Assembly (NCBI RefSeq): GCF_037943105.1
Contig: NZ_CP149803.1
Location: 1,054,001-1,118,000, forward strand
DNA: 64,000 bases
Origin: Pseudomonas sp. TMP9
GTDB taxonomy: Bacteria; Pseudomonadota; Gammaproteobacteria; Pseudomonadales; Pseudomonadaceae
Direction: 5' to 3'
In this document: in pieces, positions 51,261 to 60,862 of the stretch
Layout of the letters: each line of letters starts with the position of its first letter
How positions within the stretch are numbered: position 1 is the stretch's first letter
Translations under genes and position numbers: made by a program
The notes under the pieces: generated by a model
Database searches by the model: none
What the model saw: the letters and a program-made list of their open reading frames with translations, nothing else
What the model was told of the DNA's origin: nothing

Positions 51261-53024
51261 ATGACTGTCATAAAACAAGCACTCGGAATCACTGATGTGG
51301 TGCTGCGTGACGCCCACCAGTCCATTCTGGCCACCCGTGTGCGCCTAGAAGATATGCTGCCGATCGCATCTAAGCTCGATCAGGTCGGTTTTTGGGCAGT
51401 AGAAACTTGGGGCGGCGCGACCTTCGATGCCTGCATCCGTTACCTGGGTGAAGACCCATGGCAGCGTATCCGCGAGTTGAAAAAGGCCATGCCCAATACC
51501 CGCCAGCAGATGTTGCTGCGTGGGCAGAATTTGCTCGGCTATCGTCATTATGCCGATGACGTGGTGGAGAAATTTGTTGAGCGCGCCGCCTTTAACGGTG
51601 TCGATGTGTTCCGCGTATTTGATGCGATGAACGACCCGCGTAACCTGCAAACCGCGCTCAAAGCGGTCAAACAACTGGGCAAACATGCCCAAGGCACAAT
51701 CTCCTACACCACCAGCCCGGTGCATACCTTGGAGATGTGGGTTGATCTGGCCAAACAGATTGAAGACATGGGCGCTGACTCTATCGCGATTAAAGACATG
51801 GCGGGCATTCTCAACCCCTACATTGCGTTTGATTTGGTCACGCGTTTGAAGGCGACCTTGTCCATCCCGGTTCATTTGCATTGCCATGCCACCGCCGGTT
51901 TGTCGACCGCCTCCATCGTCAAAGCGGTAGAGGCGGGCGTCGATAACGTCGATACGGCGATTTCCTCGCTGTCGATGACCTACGGCCATTCGCCGACTGA
52001 ATCTGTGGTGGCAATTTTCCAGGGTTCCGAGCGTGACACCGGCTTAAACCTGCCGCTGCTTGAAGAAATCGCCGCCTATTTCCGTGATGTGCGGAAGAAA
52101 TACGCCAAATTTGAAGGCAATCTCAAAGGTGTGGATTCGCGCATCTTAGTCGCCCAGGTGCCGGGCGGCATGCTGACTAATATGGAAAGCCAGCTGAAAG
52201 AGCAGGGCGCTGAAGATCGCTTTGACGAAGTGCTGGCAGAAATTCCGCGCGTGCGTGAAGACCTCGGCTTTATCCCGCTGGTCACTCCGACCTCGCAAAT
52301 CGTCGGCACTCAGGCAGTGATCAATATATTGACCGGGGAGCGCTATAAGTCGATCACCAAAGAAACCGCCGGCGTACTTAAAGGTGAGTACGGCGCAGCG
52401 CCTGCGCCTTTCAATAAAGAGTTGCAAGCTCGGGTGTTGGCTGGTGCGGCTGCGATCACCTGCCGCCCGGCTGATCTGCTTGAAGCTGAAATGGATAAGC
52501 TCACCGCTGAGCTCAAAGGCATTGCCAAAGAGAAGGGCATCAAGCTTGCGGTCGATGAAATCGACGATGTACTGACCTATGCGTTGTTTCCACAGATCGG
52601 CCTGAAGTTCCTGGAAAACCGCGGTAATCCTGCGGCCTTTGAACCGGCGCCGACGGGTCAAGAAATACCTGTTCGTGAGGCCGGTAAGCCTGAGGTTTAC
52701 ACCGTTGAAGTGAGCGGCAAAGCCTATGTGGTGCAGGTTAACGAAGGTGGCGATATTCAGGGGCTTAAAGCTGTTGGCAGCGCCACTTCTGCAGCGGCGC
52801 CGGCGGGTGCAGGCGAGCCGCAGAATGCGCCGCTGGCCGGCAATATTTTCAAGGTCCTGGTGCAGCCAGGGCATGCCGTGGAAGAGGGGCAGCTGGTGAT
52901 TATCCTCGAAGCCATGAAGATGGAAACTGAGATTCGCGCGTTCAAGGCTGGCACCATCGGTGCGGTCAACGTCAAGGTGGGCGACGCGGTGTCAGTGGGC
53001 GATAGCCTGCTGACCATCGGCTAA
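51261..53024 (+). CDS. oadA: Oxaloacetate decarboxylase alpha subunit (biotin-dependent)
   Basis: Protein of 587 aa, ATG 51261 after GGGAGCACC. N-terminal carboxyltransferase domain ([16 protein letters not shown]), a conserved Pro/Ala linker ([13 protein letters not shown]) and a C-terminal biotinyl domain with the biotin Lys in EAMKMET. It transfers CO2 from oxaloacetate to biotin. The alpha subunit is homologous to pyruvate carboxylase B; the neighbouring gamma and beta genes decide for the Na+-pump type. Confidence 0.92.
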   Translation: MTVIKQALGITDVVLRDAHQSILATRVRLEDMLPIASKLDQVGFWAVETWGGATFDACIRYLGEDPWQRIRELKKAMPNTRQQMLLRGQNLLGYRHYADDVVEKFVERAAFNGVDVFRVFDAMNDPRNLQTALKAVKQLGKHAQGTISYTTSPVHTLEMWVDLAKQIEDMGADSIAIKDMAGILNPYIAFDLVTRLKATLSIPVHLHCHATAGLSTASIVKAVEAGVDNVDTAISSLSMTYGHSPTESVVAIFQGSERDTGLNLPLLEEIAAYFRDVRKKYAKFEGNLKGVDSRILVAQVPGGMLTNMESQLKEQGAEDRFDEVLAEIPRVREDLGFIPLVTPTSQIVGTQAVINILTGERYKSITKETAGVLKGEYGAAPAPFNKELQARVLAGAAAITCRPADLLEAEMDKLTAELKGIAKEKGIKLAVDEIDDVLTYALFPQIGLKFLENRGNPAAFEPAPTGQEIPVREAGKPEVYTVEVSGKAYVVQVNEGGDIQGLKAVGSATSAAAPAGAGEPQNAPLAGNIFKVLVQPGHAVEEGQLVIILEAMKMETEIRAFKAGTIGAVNVKVGDAVSVGDSLLTIG

Positions 53025-53035
53025 GGGGCGCGGTA

Positions 53036-54172
53036 ATGGATAAGCTGCTCAAACTTTGGCAAAGCACGGGCCTGTATCACATCGAGGTGGGTCAGGTTTT
53101 TATGATCGCGGTGTGCATTCTGCTGATCTATATGGCGATCAAGAAGGGCTTCGAGCCGCTGCTGCTATTGCCGATTGGTTTTGGTGGCCTGCTGGCTAAT
53201 ATCCCGGTGGCCAATATGGCCGAGGGCAGTGGTTTCTTGCATATGATTTACGAGGTGGGCCTGCCTACCAGTATCTTCCCGCTGCTAATTTTCCTCGGCG
53301 TCGGCGCCATGACCGACTTCGGGCCGATGCTGGCCAACCCGAAAACCCTGTTGCTCGGTGCGGCGGCCCAGTTCGGCATCTTCGGTACGCTAATGGGAGC
53401 GCTGGCGCTGACGTCCCTAGGGATTCCTGGATTGGAATTCACCCTTAAAGAAGCTGCATCAATTGCCATCATCGGTGGCGCGGATGGTCCGACTTCCATT
53501 TTCGTCACTTCAAAACTGGCGCCACACCTGCTCGGCCCCATTGCGGTGGCCGCTTATGCCTACATGGCGCTGGTGCCGCTGATTCAGCCGCCCATCATGC
53601 GTGCGCTAACCACTAAAGAAGAGCGCGGCATCGTCATGCAGCAACTGCGCCCTGTTGGGCAAGCGGAGAAGATTATCTTTCCGATTATGTTGTGTTTGTT
53701 GATCGGCCTACTGCTGCCAGATGCCGCGCCGCTGATCGGCATGTTTGCACTCGGTAACCTGTTGCGCGAGGCGGGTGTGGTCGAGCGTTTGGCCGACACA
53801 TCACGCAACGCGCTGATCAATATCGTGACCATCTTTCTCGGTTTGACTGTAGGTTCGAAGCTCTCGGCAGAATCATTCCTGCAACTCAGGACTTTAGGCA
53901 TCCTAAGCTTGGGGATGGTTGCGTTCTGCGCCGGCACGGCTGCCGGGGTGTTGATGGCCAAGCTGATGAACCTGTTTAGCCACAACAAGATCAACCCGTT
54001 GATCGGTTCGGCTGGTGTGTCTGCGGTGCCGATGGCGGCGCGGGTGTCGAACAAGGTCGGCCTGGAAGCGAACCCGCAAAATTTCTTACTGATGCACGCT
54101 ATGGGGCCCAACGTCGCTGGAGTGATTGGCTCGGCAGTAGCCGCAGGCGTGCTGCTCAGTTTTGTAGGCTGA
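53036..54172 (+). CDS. oadB: Oxaloacetate decarboxylase beta subunit (Na+ pump)
   Basis: Protein of 378 aa with about nine to eleven membrane segments. The catalytic Asp is in [17 protein letters not shown]; other conserved parts are [19 protein letters not shown] and [14 protein letters not shown]. It decarboxylates carboxybiotin and exports Na+ through the membrane. 11 bases after oadA, ending in a strong terminator. Confidence 0.93.
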   Translation: MDKLLKLWQSTGLYHIEVGQVFMIAVCILLIYMAIKKGFEPLLLLPIGFGGLLANIPVANMAEGSGFLHMIYEVGLPTSIFPLLIFLGVGAMTDFGPMLANPKTLLLGAAAQFGIFGTLMGALALTSLGIPGLEFTLKEAASIAIIGGADGPTSIFVTSKLAPHLLGPIAVAAYAYMALVPLIQPPIMRALTTKEERGIVMQQLRPVGQAEKIIFPIMLCLLIGLLLPDAAPLIGMFALGNLLREAGVVERLADTSRNALINIVTIFLGLTVGSKLSAESFLQLRTLGILSLGMVAFCAGTAAGVLMAKLMNLFSHNKINPLIGSAGVSAVPMAARVSNKVGLEANPQNFLLMHAMGPNVAGVIGSAVAAGVLLSFVG

Positions 54173-54187
54173 TTACCGCAATCAACA

Positions 54188-54212
54188 AAAACCGCCAAAA
54201 TGGCGGTTTTTT
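54188..54212 (+). terminator. Rho-independent terminator of oadGAB
   Basis: A 10-bp stem AAAACCGCCA/TGGCGGTTTT with loop AAA and further T. It starts 15 bases past the oadB stop. Confidence 0.9.
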
Positions 54213-54285
54213 GGGCCGGCTATTTATGGTGTGCAGCCTCTGGGCCGTTGCGATGCGCCGTTAAATGGCGCGGCTTTTTACCCAT

Positions 54286-54318
54286 AACGAAAAAACCGGC
54301 CAGAAGCCGGTTTTCGTT
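54286..54318 (-). terminator. Terminator of amrZ (bidirectional shape)
   Basis: Inverted repeat with arms AACGAAAAAACCGGC and GCCGGTTTTCGTT, ending just past the amrZ stop on the - strand. A further GCGCC/GGCGC hairpin followed by T lies at about 54255-54280. Confidence 0.8.
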
Positions 54319-54329
54319 GTGCAGTGCAA

Positions 54330-54647
54330 TCAAGTTTCTTCGCTGGCCATCTCGGTGTCGTGGGCAATCAGTGCCACCAAGGCATTTTGCTGACGACGCG
54401 ACAGCTGGCGAAAGCGTTGTAACAGCTCGCGCTCGTGCAAGGACAGCTCGCTGCTGTCTAGGCGCATATTGAGGTCATCACCCAGAGCACTCTCTTGGAG
54501 CATGCTTTGCTCGAGGCGAGCAATGATCTCCGAGTTCATGCTGCGGTGGTGGTTGCGTGCGACATCCGCAATGCGTTCGCGCATGCCATCAGGCAGTCGA
54601 ACTACGAACTTGTCAGCCGTACGGCTGGAATAGAGTGCTGGTTTCAT
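54330..54647 (-). CDS. amrZ: Arc-type ribbon-helix-helix regulator AmrZ
   Basis: Protein of 105 aa. The sequence matches AmrZ/Alg[39 protein letters not shown] (the DNA-binding strand and helices) and [16 protein letters not shown] (tetramerisation). AmrZ controls alginate, motility and c-di-GMP genes in Pseudomonas. A short N-terminus (MKPALY) precedes the conserved part. Stands alone; divergent from phn. Confidence 0.9.
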   Translation of the reverse strand: MKPALYSSRTADKFVVRLPDGMRERIADVARNHHRSMNSEIIARLEQSMLQESALGDDLNMRLDSSELSLHERELLQRFRQLSRRQQNALVALIAHDTEMASEET

Positions 54648-55036
54648 AGGGCGCGTACATTAAACCCGTTGGTTCAGGAAAGCGATGCTGGCAATGAGCT
54701 ATGGATTGTCACCTTTCTGACCATCATTAGCACTAACCGTTCAGCCAAAAGGCCGCTTACATCACGTATGAATCTTCAGCTGAAGGTCTATAAATTGACG
54801 TCAATCTTGTGTCGCATTTTGCTTTGGACAACGGCGCAATGCCAGCGCTAGTCATCAGAAATGCGCTGCGCTATGCAAAAAGCTAAGAATTTGAGCCTCA
54901 CCCAGCAAAAGCTTCAAACAATGGTCACCTAAGTGTCACGGCTTATTAACCGGTCTGACACACGATTTGCCTACCTTGGTTTACATCAGTAAGCGGCCTT
55001 GAGTCGCGGTGTAACCGTCAATAAAGGAGGCATTCC
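54648..55036. other. amrZ-phnC divergent region (389 bp)
   Basis: No gene is supported. It contains a 12-bp perfect palindrome ATTGACGTCAAT (54794-54805), an AT-rich segment and a Pho box at 54922-54939. It should hold both promoters. The GGAGGC before the phnC ATG is the ribosome binding site. Confidence 0.6.
54922..54939 (+). promoter_or_regulatory. Pho box upstream of phnC
   Basis: TGGTCAC-CTAA-GTGTCAC, two near-perfect repeats of the PhoB half-site (consensus CTGTCAT) spaced 4 bases, 97 bases before phnC. It fits phosphate-starvation control of phosphonate use. No well placed -10 is obvious. Confidence 0.6.
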
Positions 55037-55873
55037 ATGAGCGCAGTGATCCGGGTTGAGAGTCTGAACAAAACGTTCGGCCGTAAACAGGCGCTGTTTG
55101 ACTTGGCGCTGTCTGTTGAGCCCGGTGAAATGGTCGCCCTCATCGGTGCATCGGGCTCCGGCAAATCGACCCTGCTGCGCCATGTTGCAGGCCTTGCCTG
55201 TTGTGATCGCAATGGCGGCGGCAGCATTCAGGTGCTAGGCCGTGAAGTGCAGGCCGAAGGTCGCTTGAATGGCGATGTGCGCCGGCTGCGCTCAGACATT
55301 GGCTACATCTTTCAGCAGTTTAATTTGGTTGGCCGTATCAGTGTGTTGCAGAACGTACTCTTGGGTTGCCTGGGGCGCATGCCGCGCTGGCGCGGCACGC
55401 TTGGCTTGTTCAATACCGAAGAAAAGCAGCGTGCCTTGCAAGCACTGGCTCGTGTTGGTTTGGCGGATTTAGCCCAGCAGCGCGCTTCAACTTTATCCGG
55501 CGGGCAGCAGCAGCGTGTGGCGATTGCCCGTGCCTTGTGCCAGCGCGCCAAAGTAATTCTGGCCGACGAGCCCATTGCCTCGCTGGACCCCGAATCCGCA
55601 CGCAAGGTCATGCAGATTCTCGCCGACATCAACCGCGAAGACGGCACCACCGTGGTGGTCACCTTGCATCAGGTTGACTATGCCATGCGTTATTGCCAGC
55701 GCGCTGTGGCGTTGAAAGCGGGGCGTATTTATTTCGACGGTACCGCCGCCGAGCTGCATCCCAACTTCCTCAACGATCTCTATGGCGCCGAGCTTCAAGA
55801 AGAGCCGCTGCCCATCGAGAAAGCCCGCCGCGCACGCACACCGAAAGTACCGCTGGCTCTGGCCAAGGCCTGA
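55037..55873 (+). CDS. phnC: Phosphonate ABC transporter ATPase
   Basis: Protein of 278 aa: Walker [10 protein letters not shown], signature LSGGQQQR, Walker [13 protein letters not shown]. Energy-coupling subunit of phosphonate import (PhnCDE). The C-terminal tail is basic. First gene of the phn cluster. It starts with GGAGGC upstream. Confidence 0.93.
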   Translation: MSAVIRVESLNKTFGRKQALFDLALSVEPGEMVALIGASGSGKSTLLRHVAGLACCDRNGGGSIQVLGREVQAEGRLNGDVRRLRSDIGYIFQQFNLVGRISVLQNVLLGCLGRMPRWRGTLGLFNTEEKQRALQALARVGLADLAQQRASTLSGGQQQRVAIARALCQRAKVILADEPIASLDPESARKVMQILADINREDGTTVVVTLHQVDYAMRYCQRAVALKAGRIYFDGTAAELHPNFLNDLYGAELQEEPLPIEKARRARTPKVPLALAKA

Positions 55874-55930
55874 GTTACGTCCGCTGTTATGCCAATCCCT
55901 GTATATCCATCCGCACTAGGAGTGCTTTGC

Positions 55931-56935
55931 ATGTTCAAACGTATCAGTCGCGTTCTCGTCGCGTCCACGCTGCTGGCAGGCTCGGTTCTGGGCGCTGCTC
56001 AGGCCGCTGAGCAGGAGATCAACTTTGGCATCATTTCCACTGAGTCGTCGCAGAACCTCAAGACTATGTGGGACCCCTTCTTGGCGGACATGAGCCAGCA
56101 GACCGGCCTGAAGATCAATGCCTTCTTCGCCCCTGACTATGCAGGGATTATTCAGGGCATGCGTTTCGACAAAGTCGATATGGCGTGGTACGGCAACAAA
56201 GCGGCCATGGAAGCCGTAGACCGCGCCGGTGGTCAGGTATTTGCCCAGACCGTCGCCGCCAACGGCACTCAGGGTTATTACAGCCTGATGGTGGCGCACA
56301 AGGACAGCCCGATCAATTCGATCGAAGACATGCTGAAAAATGCTAAAGACCTGACCTTCGCCAACGGTGACCCGAATTCAACCTCGGGCTATCTGGTGCC
56401 GGGCTATTACGTGTTTGCGCAAAACAACGCCGACGCCAACAAGATCTTCAAACGCGCGCTTAACGGCAGCCATGAAGTCAACGCCCTGTCGGTGGCCAAC
56501 AAGCAGATTGATATCGGCACCTTCAACAGCGAAGGCATGGAGCGTCTTGAAGTGACCGCGCCGGATAAGGCGGCACAACTGAAAGTGATTTGGACCTCGC
56601 CGCTGATTCCGTCAGACCCGATGGTATGGCGCAAGAACCTGGATGACGCCACCAAGAACAAACTGCGTACTTTCTTCAAAACCTACGGCGACAAGCCGGC
56701 TGAGATGAAGGTGCTTGAAGGCCTGCAATGGGCCAAGTTCAAGTCTTCGGATGACGATCAACTGCTGCCGATCCGTCAGTTGGAACTGTTCAAGAAACGC
56801 ACCGAAGTGGCCAACAACGACAAACTTTCGGACAGCGACAAGCAAGTACAGCTCACAGAGCTGGACCGCGAGCTGGCCAAGCTGGAAAAGCGCCTGGCTG
56901 AAATCGCCAAGCAAAGCCCTGCCAGCGCGGGCTGA
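55931..56935 (+). CDS. phnD: Phosphonate-binding periplasmic protein
   Basis: Protein of 334 aa starting MFKRISRVLVASTLLAGSVL, a Sec signal (cleavage near AQAAEQ). Typical PhnD ligand-site stretches: NFGIISTESSQN and FAPDYAGIIQGMRFDKVDMAWYG. It delivers phosphonates (such as 2-aminoethylphosphonate) to PhnCE. A Lys/Glu-rich C-terminal helix is longer than in many homologues. Confidence 0.92.
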   Translation: MFKRISRVLVASTLLAGSVLGAAQAAEQEINFGIISTESSQNLKTMWDPFLADMSQQTGLKINAFFAPDYAGIIQGMRFDKVDMAWYGNKAAMEAVDRAGGQVFAQTVAANGTQGYYSLMVAHKDSPINSIEDMLKNAKDLTFANGDPNSTSGYLVPGYYVFAQNNADANKIFKRALNGSHEVNALSVANKQIDIGTFNSEGMERLEVTAPDKAAQLKVIWTSPLIPSDPMVWRKNLDDATKNKLRTFFKTYGDKPAEMKVLEGLQWAKFKSSDDDQLLPIRQLELFKKRTEVANNDKLSDSDKQVQLTELDRELAKLEKRLAEIAKQSPASAG

Positions 56936-56942
56936 TGGCCTG

Positions 56943-56995
56943 GGTCGGCTCGCCTTGCATGACCTAAGGGCGGGCCGATCGTCTTTGTCGTTTTA
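56943..56995 (+). terminator. Hairpin between phnD and phnE, possible attenuator
   Basis: Arms GGTCGGCTCGCCTT (56943-56956) and GGGCGGGCCGATC (56968-56980) pair with two wobbles and one bulge; TCTTTGTCGTTTT follows. Such a structure after a binding-protein gene often lowers downstream expression. Confidence 0.5.
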
Positions 56996-57009
56996 ATCGA
57001 GAAGTCGTT

Positions 57010-57804
57010 ATGACCACTTTGACTACCGCACCTGTGCCTGATTTATCGGCCAAGCGTTCCTGGACGCAGCTGATTGGCTGGGGGCTGTTCTTCGCCGTGC
57101 TGGCCTGGTCTTGGCAGGGCGCGGAGATGAATCCGCTCGGCCTGATCCGTGACTCCGGCAACATGGCGACCTTTGCTGCGGACTTCTTTCCGCCGGATTT
57201 CAGCAACTGGGAGCTGTACCTCAAGGAGATGATCGTCACCGTACAGATCGCCCTCTGGGGCACGGTGCTGGCGATTGTCTGCGCCATTCCGCTGGGCATT
57301 CTCTGCTCTGAAAATATTGTGCCGTGGTGGGTCTATCAGCCGATTCGCCGGGTGATGGATGCCTGCCGCTCAATCAATGAAATGGTCTTCGCCATGCTCT
57401 TTGTGGTGGCGGTGGGTCTCGGTCCATTCGCCGGGGTGCTGGCGCTATTCATCGGCACTACCGGGGTTTTGGCCAAGCTGTTTGCCGAGGCGGTGGAGGC
57501 GATTGATCCCGGCCCGGTCGAAGGTGTACGCGCCACTGGCGCCAGTGCCTTGCAGGAAGTGATCTACGGGGTGATCCCGCAAGTCCTGCCACTGTGGATT
57601 TCCTACTCGTTGTACCGCTTCGAGTCCAACGTGCGCTCGGCCACCGTGGTCGGCATGGTCGGGGCGGGCGGTATCGGGGTGATTCTTTGGGAGGCGATTC
57701 GTGGCTTCCAGTTCGCCCAAACCTGCGCCTTGCTGCTGGTGATCATCATGGTGGTGAGCGTGCTCGACATCATCTCTCAGCGTCTGCGTAAACAATTTAT
57801 CTAG
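57010..57804 (+). CDS. phnE: Phosphonate ABC transporter permease
   Basis: Protein of 264 aa with about five to six membrane segments and the EAA-type loop ([20 protein letters not shown]) that contacts PhnC. Forms the inner-membrane channel for phosphonate. 74 bases after phnD, with an attenuator-like hairpin between. Confidence 0.92.
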   Translation: MTTLTTAPVPDLSAKRSWTQLIGWGLFFAVLAWSWQGAEMNPLGLIRDSGNMATFAADFFPPDFSNWELYLKEMIVTVQIALWGTVLAIVCAIPLGILCSENIVPWWVYQPIRRVMDACRSINEMVFAMLFVVAVGLGPFAGVLALFIGTTGVLAKLFAEAVEAIDPGPVEGVRATGASALQEVIYGVIPQVLPLWISYSLYRFESNVRSATVVGMVGAGGIGVILWEAIRGFQFAQTCALLLVIIMVVSVLDIISQRLRKQFI

Positions 57805-57941
57805 CAGGCTGTTGAAAACGTAGGCGAGGCAGCCAGCGCAAGGCAAAACAGGCGAAAAAGCGGAGTTTACGAGCTGTAAATGAGCATTTTGAGTCTGTTT
57901 TAACGCCGCGATGGCAACGCAGGTAGTTTCTCAACAGTCTG
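57805..57941. mobile_element. MITE-like element (137 bp) between phnE and phnF
   Basis: The two ends CAGGCTGTTGA and TCAACAGTCTG are near-perfect inverted repeats. The inside, GTAGGCGAGGCAGCCAGCGC and GGCAACGCAGGTAGTTTCTC, is of the kind seen in many copies in Pseudomonas genomes. No coding capacity. It starts one base after the phnE stop and is non-autonomous. Confidence 0.8.
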
Positions 57942-57981
57942 ATAACGGAGATTGGGCATCTGCGGATGCCCTTTATTAGCC

Positions 57982-58686
57982 ATGCACTTGTCTAGACAAC
58001 CCGAGCCGCTGTACCGCGAACTGGCTGCCGTGCTGCGTGATGAGCTGCAGCACATGAGTCCTGGTGACTACTTGCCTGCGGAGGTGCAGTTGGCGGCGCG
58101 TTTTGCAGTAAATCGCCACACCTTGCGCCGCGCCGTCGATGAGCTGGTGCTCGAAGGCCGCTTGCTGCGTCAGCAGGGCAAAGGCACGCGGGTATTGGCC
58201 AAGCCGCTGATCTACCCAATGCAGGCCGCAAGCGCTTATAGCGCTTCGCTGTCGGCGCTCGGTCATCAGGTTGACGCGCAGCTGCTGCAACGCCGCGTGC
58301 GCCCGGCCAGCCATGAGGAGCGTGGCTACCTGCAATTGCCAGAAGGTGCGCAGCTGCTGGAATTGACCACCTTGCGCCTGATTGAAGGGCAGCCCGTCAG
58401 CTTGATTCGGCATGCCTTCAGCGTGCTTCACGCGCCGTTGTTGGCGGATTACCAGGGCGGCTCGCTGCGCCAGTACCTCAGCCAACGTGAACTACCGCTA
58501 ACCCGCACCTTCAGTTTGATCGGCGCGCGCCTGCCCAGCCGTGAAGAGGCGGCGCGCTTAATGATGCCCAAACATGCGCCGCTGCTCAGCGTGCAAACCC
58601 TTTCCCGCGATCTGGCTGGCCAGCCGGTGGAGCTGTCGTTATCGACCAGCCGCGCCGACCGTTTCCAGTACCAGCTCGCTCTTTGA
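57982..58686 (+). CDS. phnF: GntR-family regulator PhnF
   Basis: Protein of 234 aa starting MHLSRQPEPLYRELAAVL; a longer frame from 57952 would begin at the edge of the MITE. Winged-helix DNA-binding domain (AEVQLAARFAVNRHTLRRAVDEL) and a UTRA ligand domain (LRLIEGQPVSLIRHAF). It probably represses the phn genes until phosphonate or phosphate signals arrive. Confidence 0.9.
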   Translation: MHLSRQPEPLYRELAAVLRDELQHMSPGDYLPAEVQLAARFAVNRHTLRRAVDELVLEGRLLRQQGKGTRVLAKPLIYPMQAASAYSASLSALGHQVDAQLLQRRVRPASHEERGYLQLPEGAQLLELTTLRLIEGQPVSLIRHAFSVLHAPLLADYQGGSLRQYLSQRELPLTRTFSLIGARLPSREEAARLMMPKHAPLLSVQTLSRDLAGQPVELSLSTSRADRFQYQLAL

Positions 58687-58698
58687 TGGAGGCCTGTG

Positions 58699-59160
58699 AT
58701 GAACCGCAACCTGTTGCACAGCGACCCGCAAATCGCCACACGTCAACGCTGGATGGGCGTGCTTGCCCGAGCTGGCACTGGCTTAACAGCCTATGAGTCG
58801 GCCCTGAAAGAAGCCGCGTACAGCCTGATCCGTGCGCCGGAGATCGGCATGACGCTCGTGCGTGGGCGCATGGGCGGCACCGGCAGCCCGTTCAACCTAG
58901 GGGAAATGACCGTGACCCGCTGTGTGGTGCGTCTGGCTGATGGCTGTACCGGTTACAGCTACGTGGCGGGCCGCGACAAGCAACATGCCGAACTCGCCGC
59001 ACTGGCTGACGCGCATTTGCAAGGCCCTGCACAGCAGGCCTGGTTAACCCGAATGATTGAGCCGTTGGCTGCTGGCCAGCAGCGTCAATACGCCGCCAAA
59101 GCGGCAGAAACCGCAACGACCCAGGTTGAATTCTTCACCCTGGTTAGAGGAGAAGACTGA
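58699..59160 (+). CDS. phnG: C-P lyase core subunit PhnG
   Basis: Protein of 153 aa. Conserved ends MNRNLLHSDPQIATRQRWM and a GEMTVTRCVVRLADG strand. Part of the PhnGHIJ core complex that builds ribose phosphonate from phosphonate and ATP. The stop overlaps the phnH start by one base (TGATG). Last residues GED as expected. Confidence 0.92.
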   Translation: MNRNLLHSDPQIATRQRWMGVLARAGTGLTAYESALKEAAYSLIRAPEIGMTLVRGRMGGTGSPFNLGEMTVTRCVVRLADGCTGYSYVAGRDKQHAELAALADAHLQGPAQQAWLTRMIEPLAAGQQRQYAAKAAETATTQVEFFTLVRGED

Positions 59161-59771
59161 TGAATGCGGCGAATAGCTCGCAATGGCTGCAACCGGCCTT
59201 CAACGACCCGGTGTTAGATGCGCAGGCCAGTTTTCGCAGCGCTCTCAAGGGGCTGGCAGAACCGGGCTTGCTGCAGCCGATGAATCGCGCCTTGGCCTTG
59301 GAAAACCTGCACCCGGCGACTTACGCCTTGTGCTTGGCCTTTCTCGATGGCGACACACCGTTGTGGCTGGCGCCCTGCTTTGATACCCCGGCGATTCGCG
59401 CCAACCTGTCATTCCACTGCGGCTGCCCGGTTGTTGCTGAACGTGAGCTGGCGCTGTTTGCCTTGCTTGATGAGGCGGGCGCCGATGATTTGTCTGCGTT
59501 CGACAACGGCAGCGAGCGCTATCCGGATCAATCCTGCACCCTGCTGATTCAACTCGATGCCCTGGAGGGCGGTGAGCACCTGCGCTGGCGTGGGCCGGGG
59601 ATCAAGGATGTGCGTGCCGTCGAATTGCCGTTGCGCCCCAGCTTCTGGCAGCAGCGTCAGGCGCGCAGCGCATTTCCACGTGGCCTGGATGCCTTCTTTG
59701 CTGCTGGCGAACAGGTGATCGGTCTGCCACGCAGCACCCACGTGCTGCTCAATGCCGAGGAGGTGGCCTGA
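59160..59771 (+). CDS. phnH: C-P lyase core subunit PhnH
   Basis: Protein of 203 aa. PhnH family; structural partner in the core complex. Conserved segments FRSALKGLAEPGLLQPM and GPGIKDVRAVELPL. Overlaps both neighbours (one base each), so translation is coupled. Confidence 0.92.
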   Translation: MNAANSSQWLQPAFNDPVLDAQASFRSALKGLAEPGLLQPMNRALALENLHPATYALCLAFLDGDTPLWLAPCFDTPAIRANLSFHCGCPVVAERELALFALLDEAGADDLSAFDNGSERYPDQSCTLLIQLDALEGGEHLRWRGPGIKDVRAVELPLRPSFWQQRQARSAFPRGLDAFFAAGEQVIGLPRSTHVLLNAEEVA

Positions 59772-60862
59772 TGTACGTTGCCGTCAAAGGTGGCGAGCGC
59801 GCCATCGACAATGCCCACCTGCTGCTGGCCAAAAAACGCCGTGGCGATACCGCGATTCCGGAACTCAGCGTCGATCAGGTGCGTGAGCAAATGCCCTTGG
59901 CTGTGGCCCGGGTGATGAGTGAAGGCTCGCTGTTCGACCCGCAGTTAGCCGCACTGGCCATCAAACAAGCGGCCGGCGACCTGATGGAGGCGATCTTCCT
60001 GCTGCGCGCCTACCGCACCACCTTGCCGCGCTTTGCCGCCAGCGTGCCGCTGGAAACCACGCAGATGCAACTGAGCCGGCGTATCTCGGCCACCTTCAAG
60101 GACCTGCCCGGTGGGCAGCTGCTCGGTCCGACCTTCGACTACAGCCATCGCCTGCTGGATTTTGCCTTGCTGGCTGAAGGCGAGCAGCCGGGACCGCACG
60201 TCGATCCATACGCTGAACTGTCGCCCTGCCCACGGGTACTCGACTTTCTTGCCGACGAAGGCCTGATGGCCCGCGAAGTCGACGACGGCGCCACGGTGCC
60301 CGATATCACCCGCGAGCCGCTGGATTTCCCCGCTAGTCGTGCTCAGCGCCTGCAGGCCTTAGCCCGTGGCGACGAGGGTTTTCTTCTGGCGCTGGGCTAT
60401 TCCACCCAGCGCGGCTATGGCCGTAATCACCCGTTCGCCGGTGAGATTCGCATCGGCGAACTGGAGGTTTGGCTGGAGCCGGAAGAGCTGGGCTTTGCCG
60501 TGCCGCTGGGTGATATCGAAGTGACCGAGTGCGAAATGGTCAACCAGTTCGTCGGCGGCAAAGGCATCGATGCGCAATTCACTCGCGGCTATGGCCTGGC
60601 CTTTGGTTACGCCGAGCGCAAAGCCATGGGCATGGCCCTAGTCGACCGCTCGCTGCGCGCGGCCGAGTACGCCGAAGAAGTACAAGGGCCGGCGCAGCAG
60701 GAAGAGTTCGTGCTGATGCACTGCGACAACGTTGAGGCCGCAGGCTTCGTCTCGCACCTGAAGTTGCCGCACTACGTCGACTTCCAATCCGAGCTGGAGC
60801 TGATCCGCAAACTGCATACGCAGAAGCGTGAGCAGCCCGCCGCCGAGGAGCAGCGCACATGA
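59771..60862 (+). CDS. phnI: C-P lyase core subunit PhnI
   Basis: Protein of 363 aa. Nucleosidase subunit: it displaces adenine from ATP with phosphonate. Conserved MYVAVKGGERAIDNAHLLL start, and a HPFAGEIRIGELEV segment. Overlaps phnJ by 4 bases. Normal length. Confidence 0.94.
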   Translation: MYVAVKGGERAIDNAHLLLAKKRRGDTAIPELSVDQVREQMPLAVARVMSEGSLFDPQLAALAIKQAAGDLMEAIFLLRAYRTTLPRFAASVPLETTQMQLSRRISATFKDLPGGQLLGPTFDYSHRLLDFALLAEGEQPGPHVDPYAELSPCPRVLDFLADEGLMAREVDDGATVPDITREPLDFPASRAQRLQALARGDEGFLLALGYSTQRGYGRNHPFAGEIRIGELEVWLEPEELGFAVPLGDIEVTECEMVNQFVGGKGIDAQFTRGYGLAFGYAERKAMGMALVDRSLRAAEYAEEVQGPAQQEEFVLMHCDNVEAAGFVSHLKLPHYVDFQSELELIRKLHTQKREQPAAEEQRT

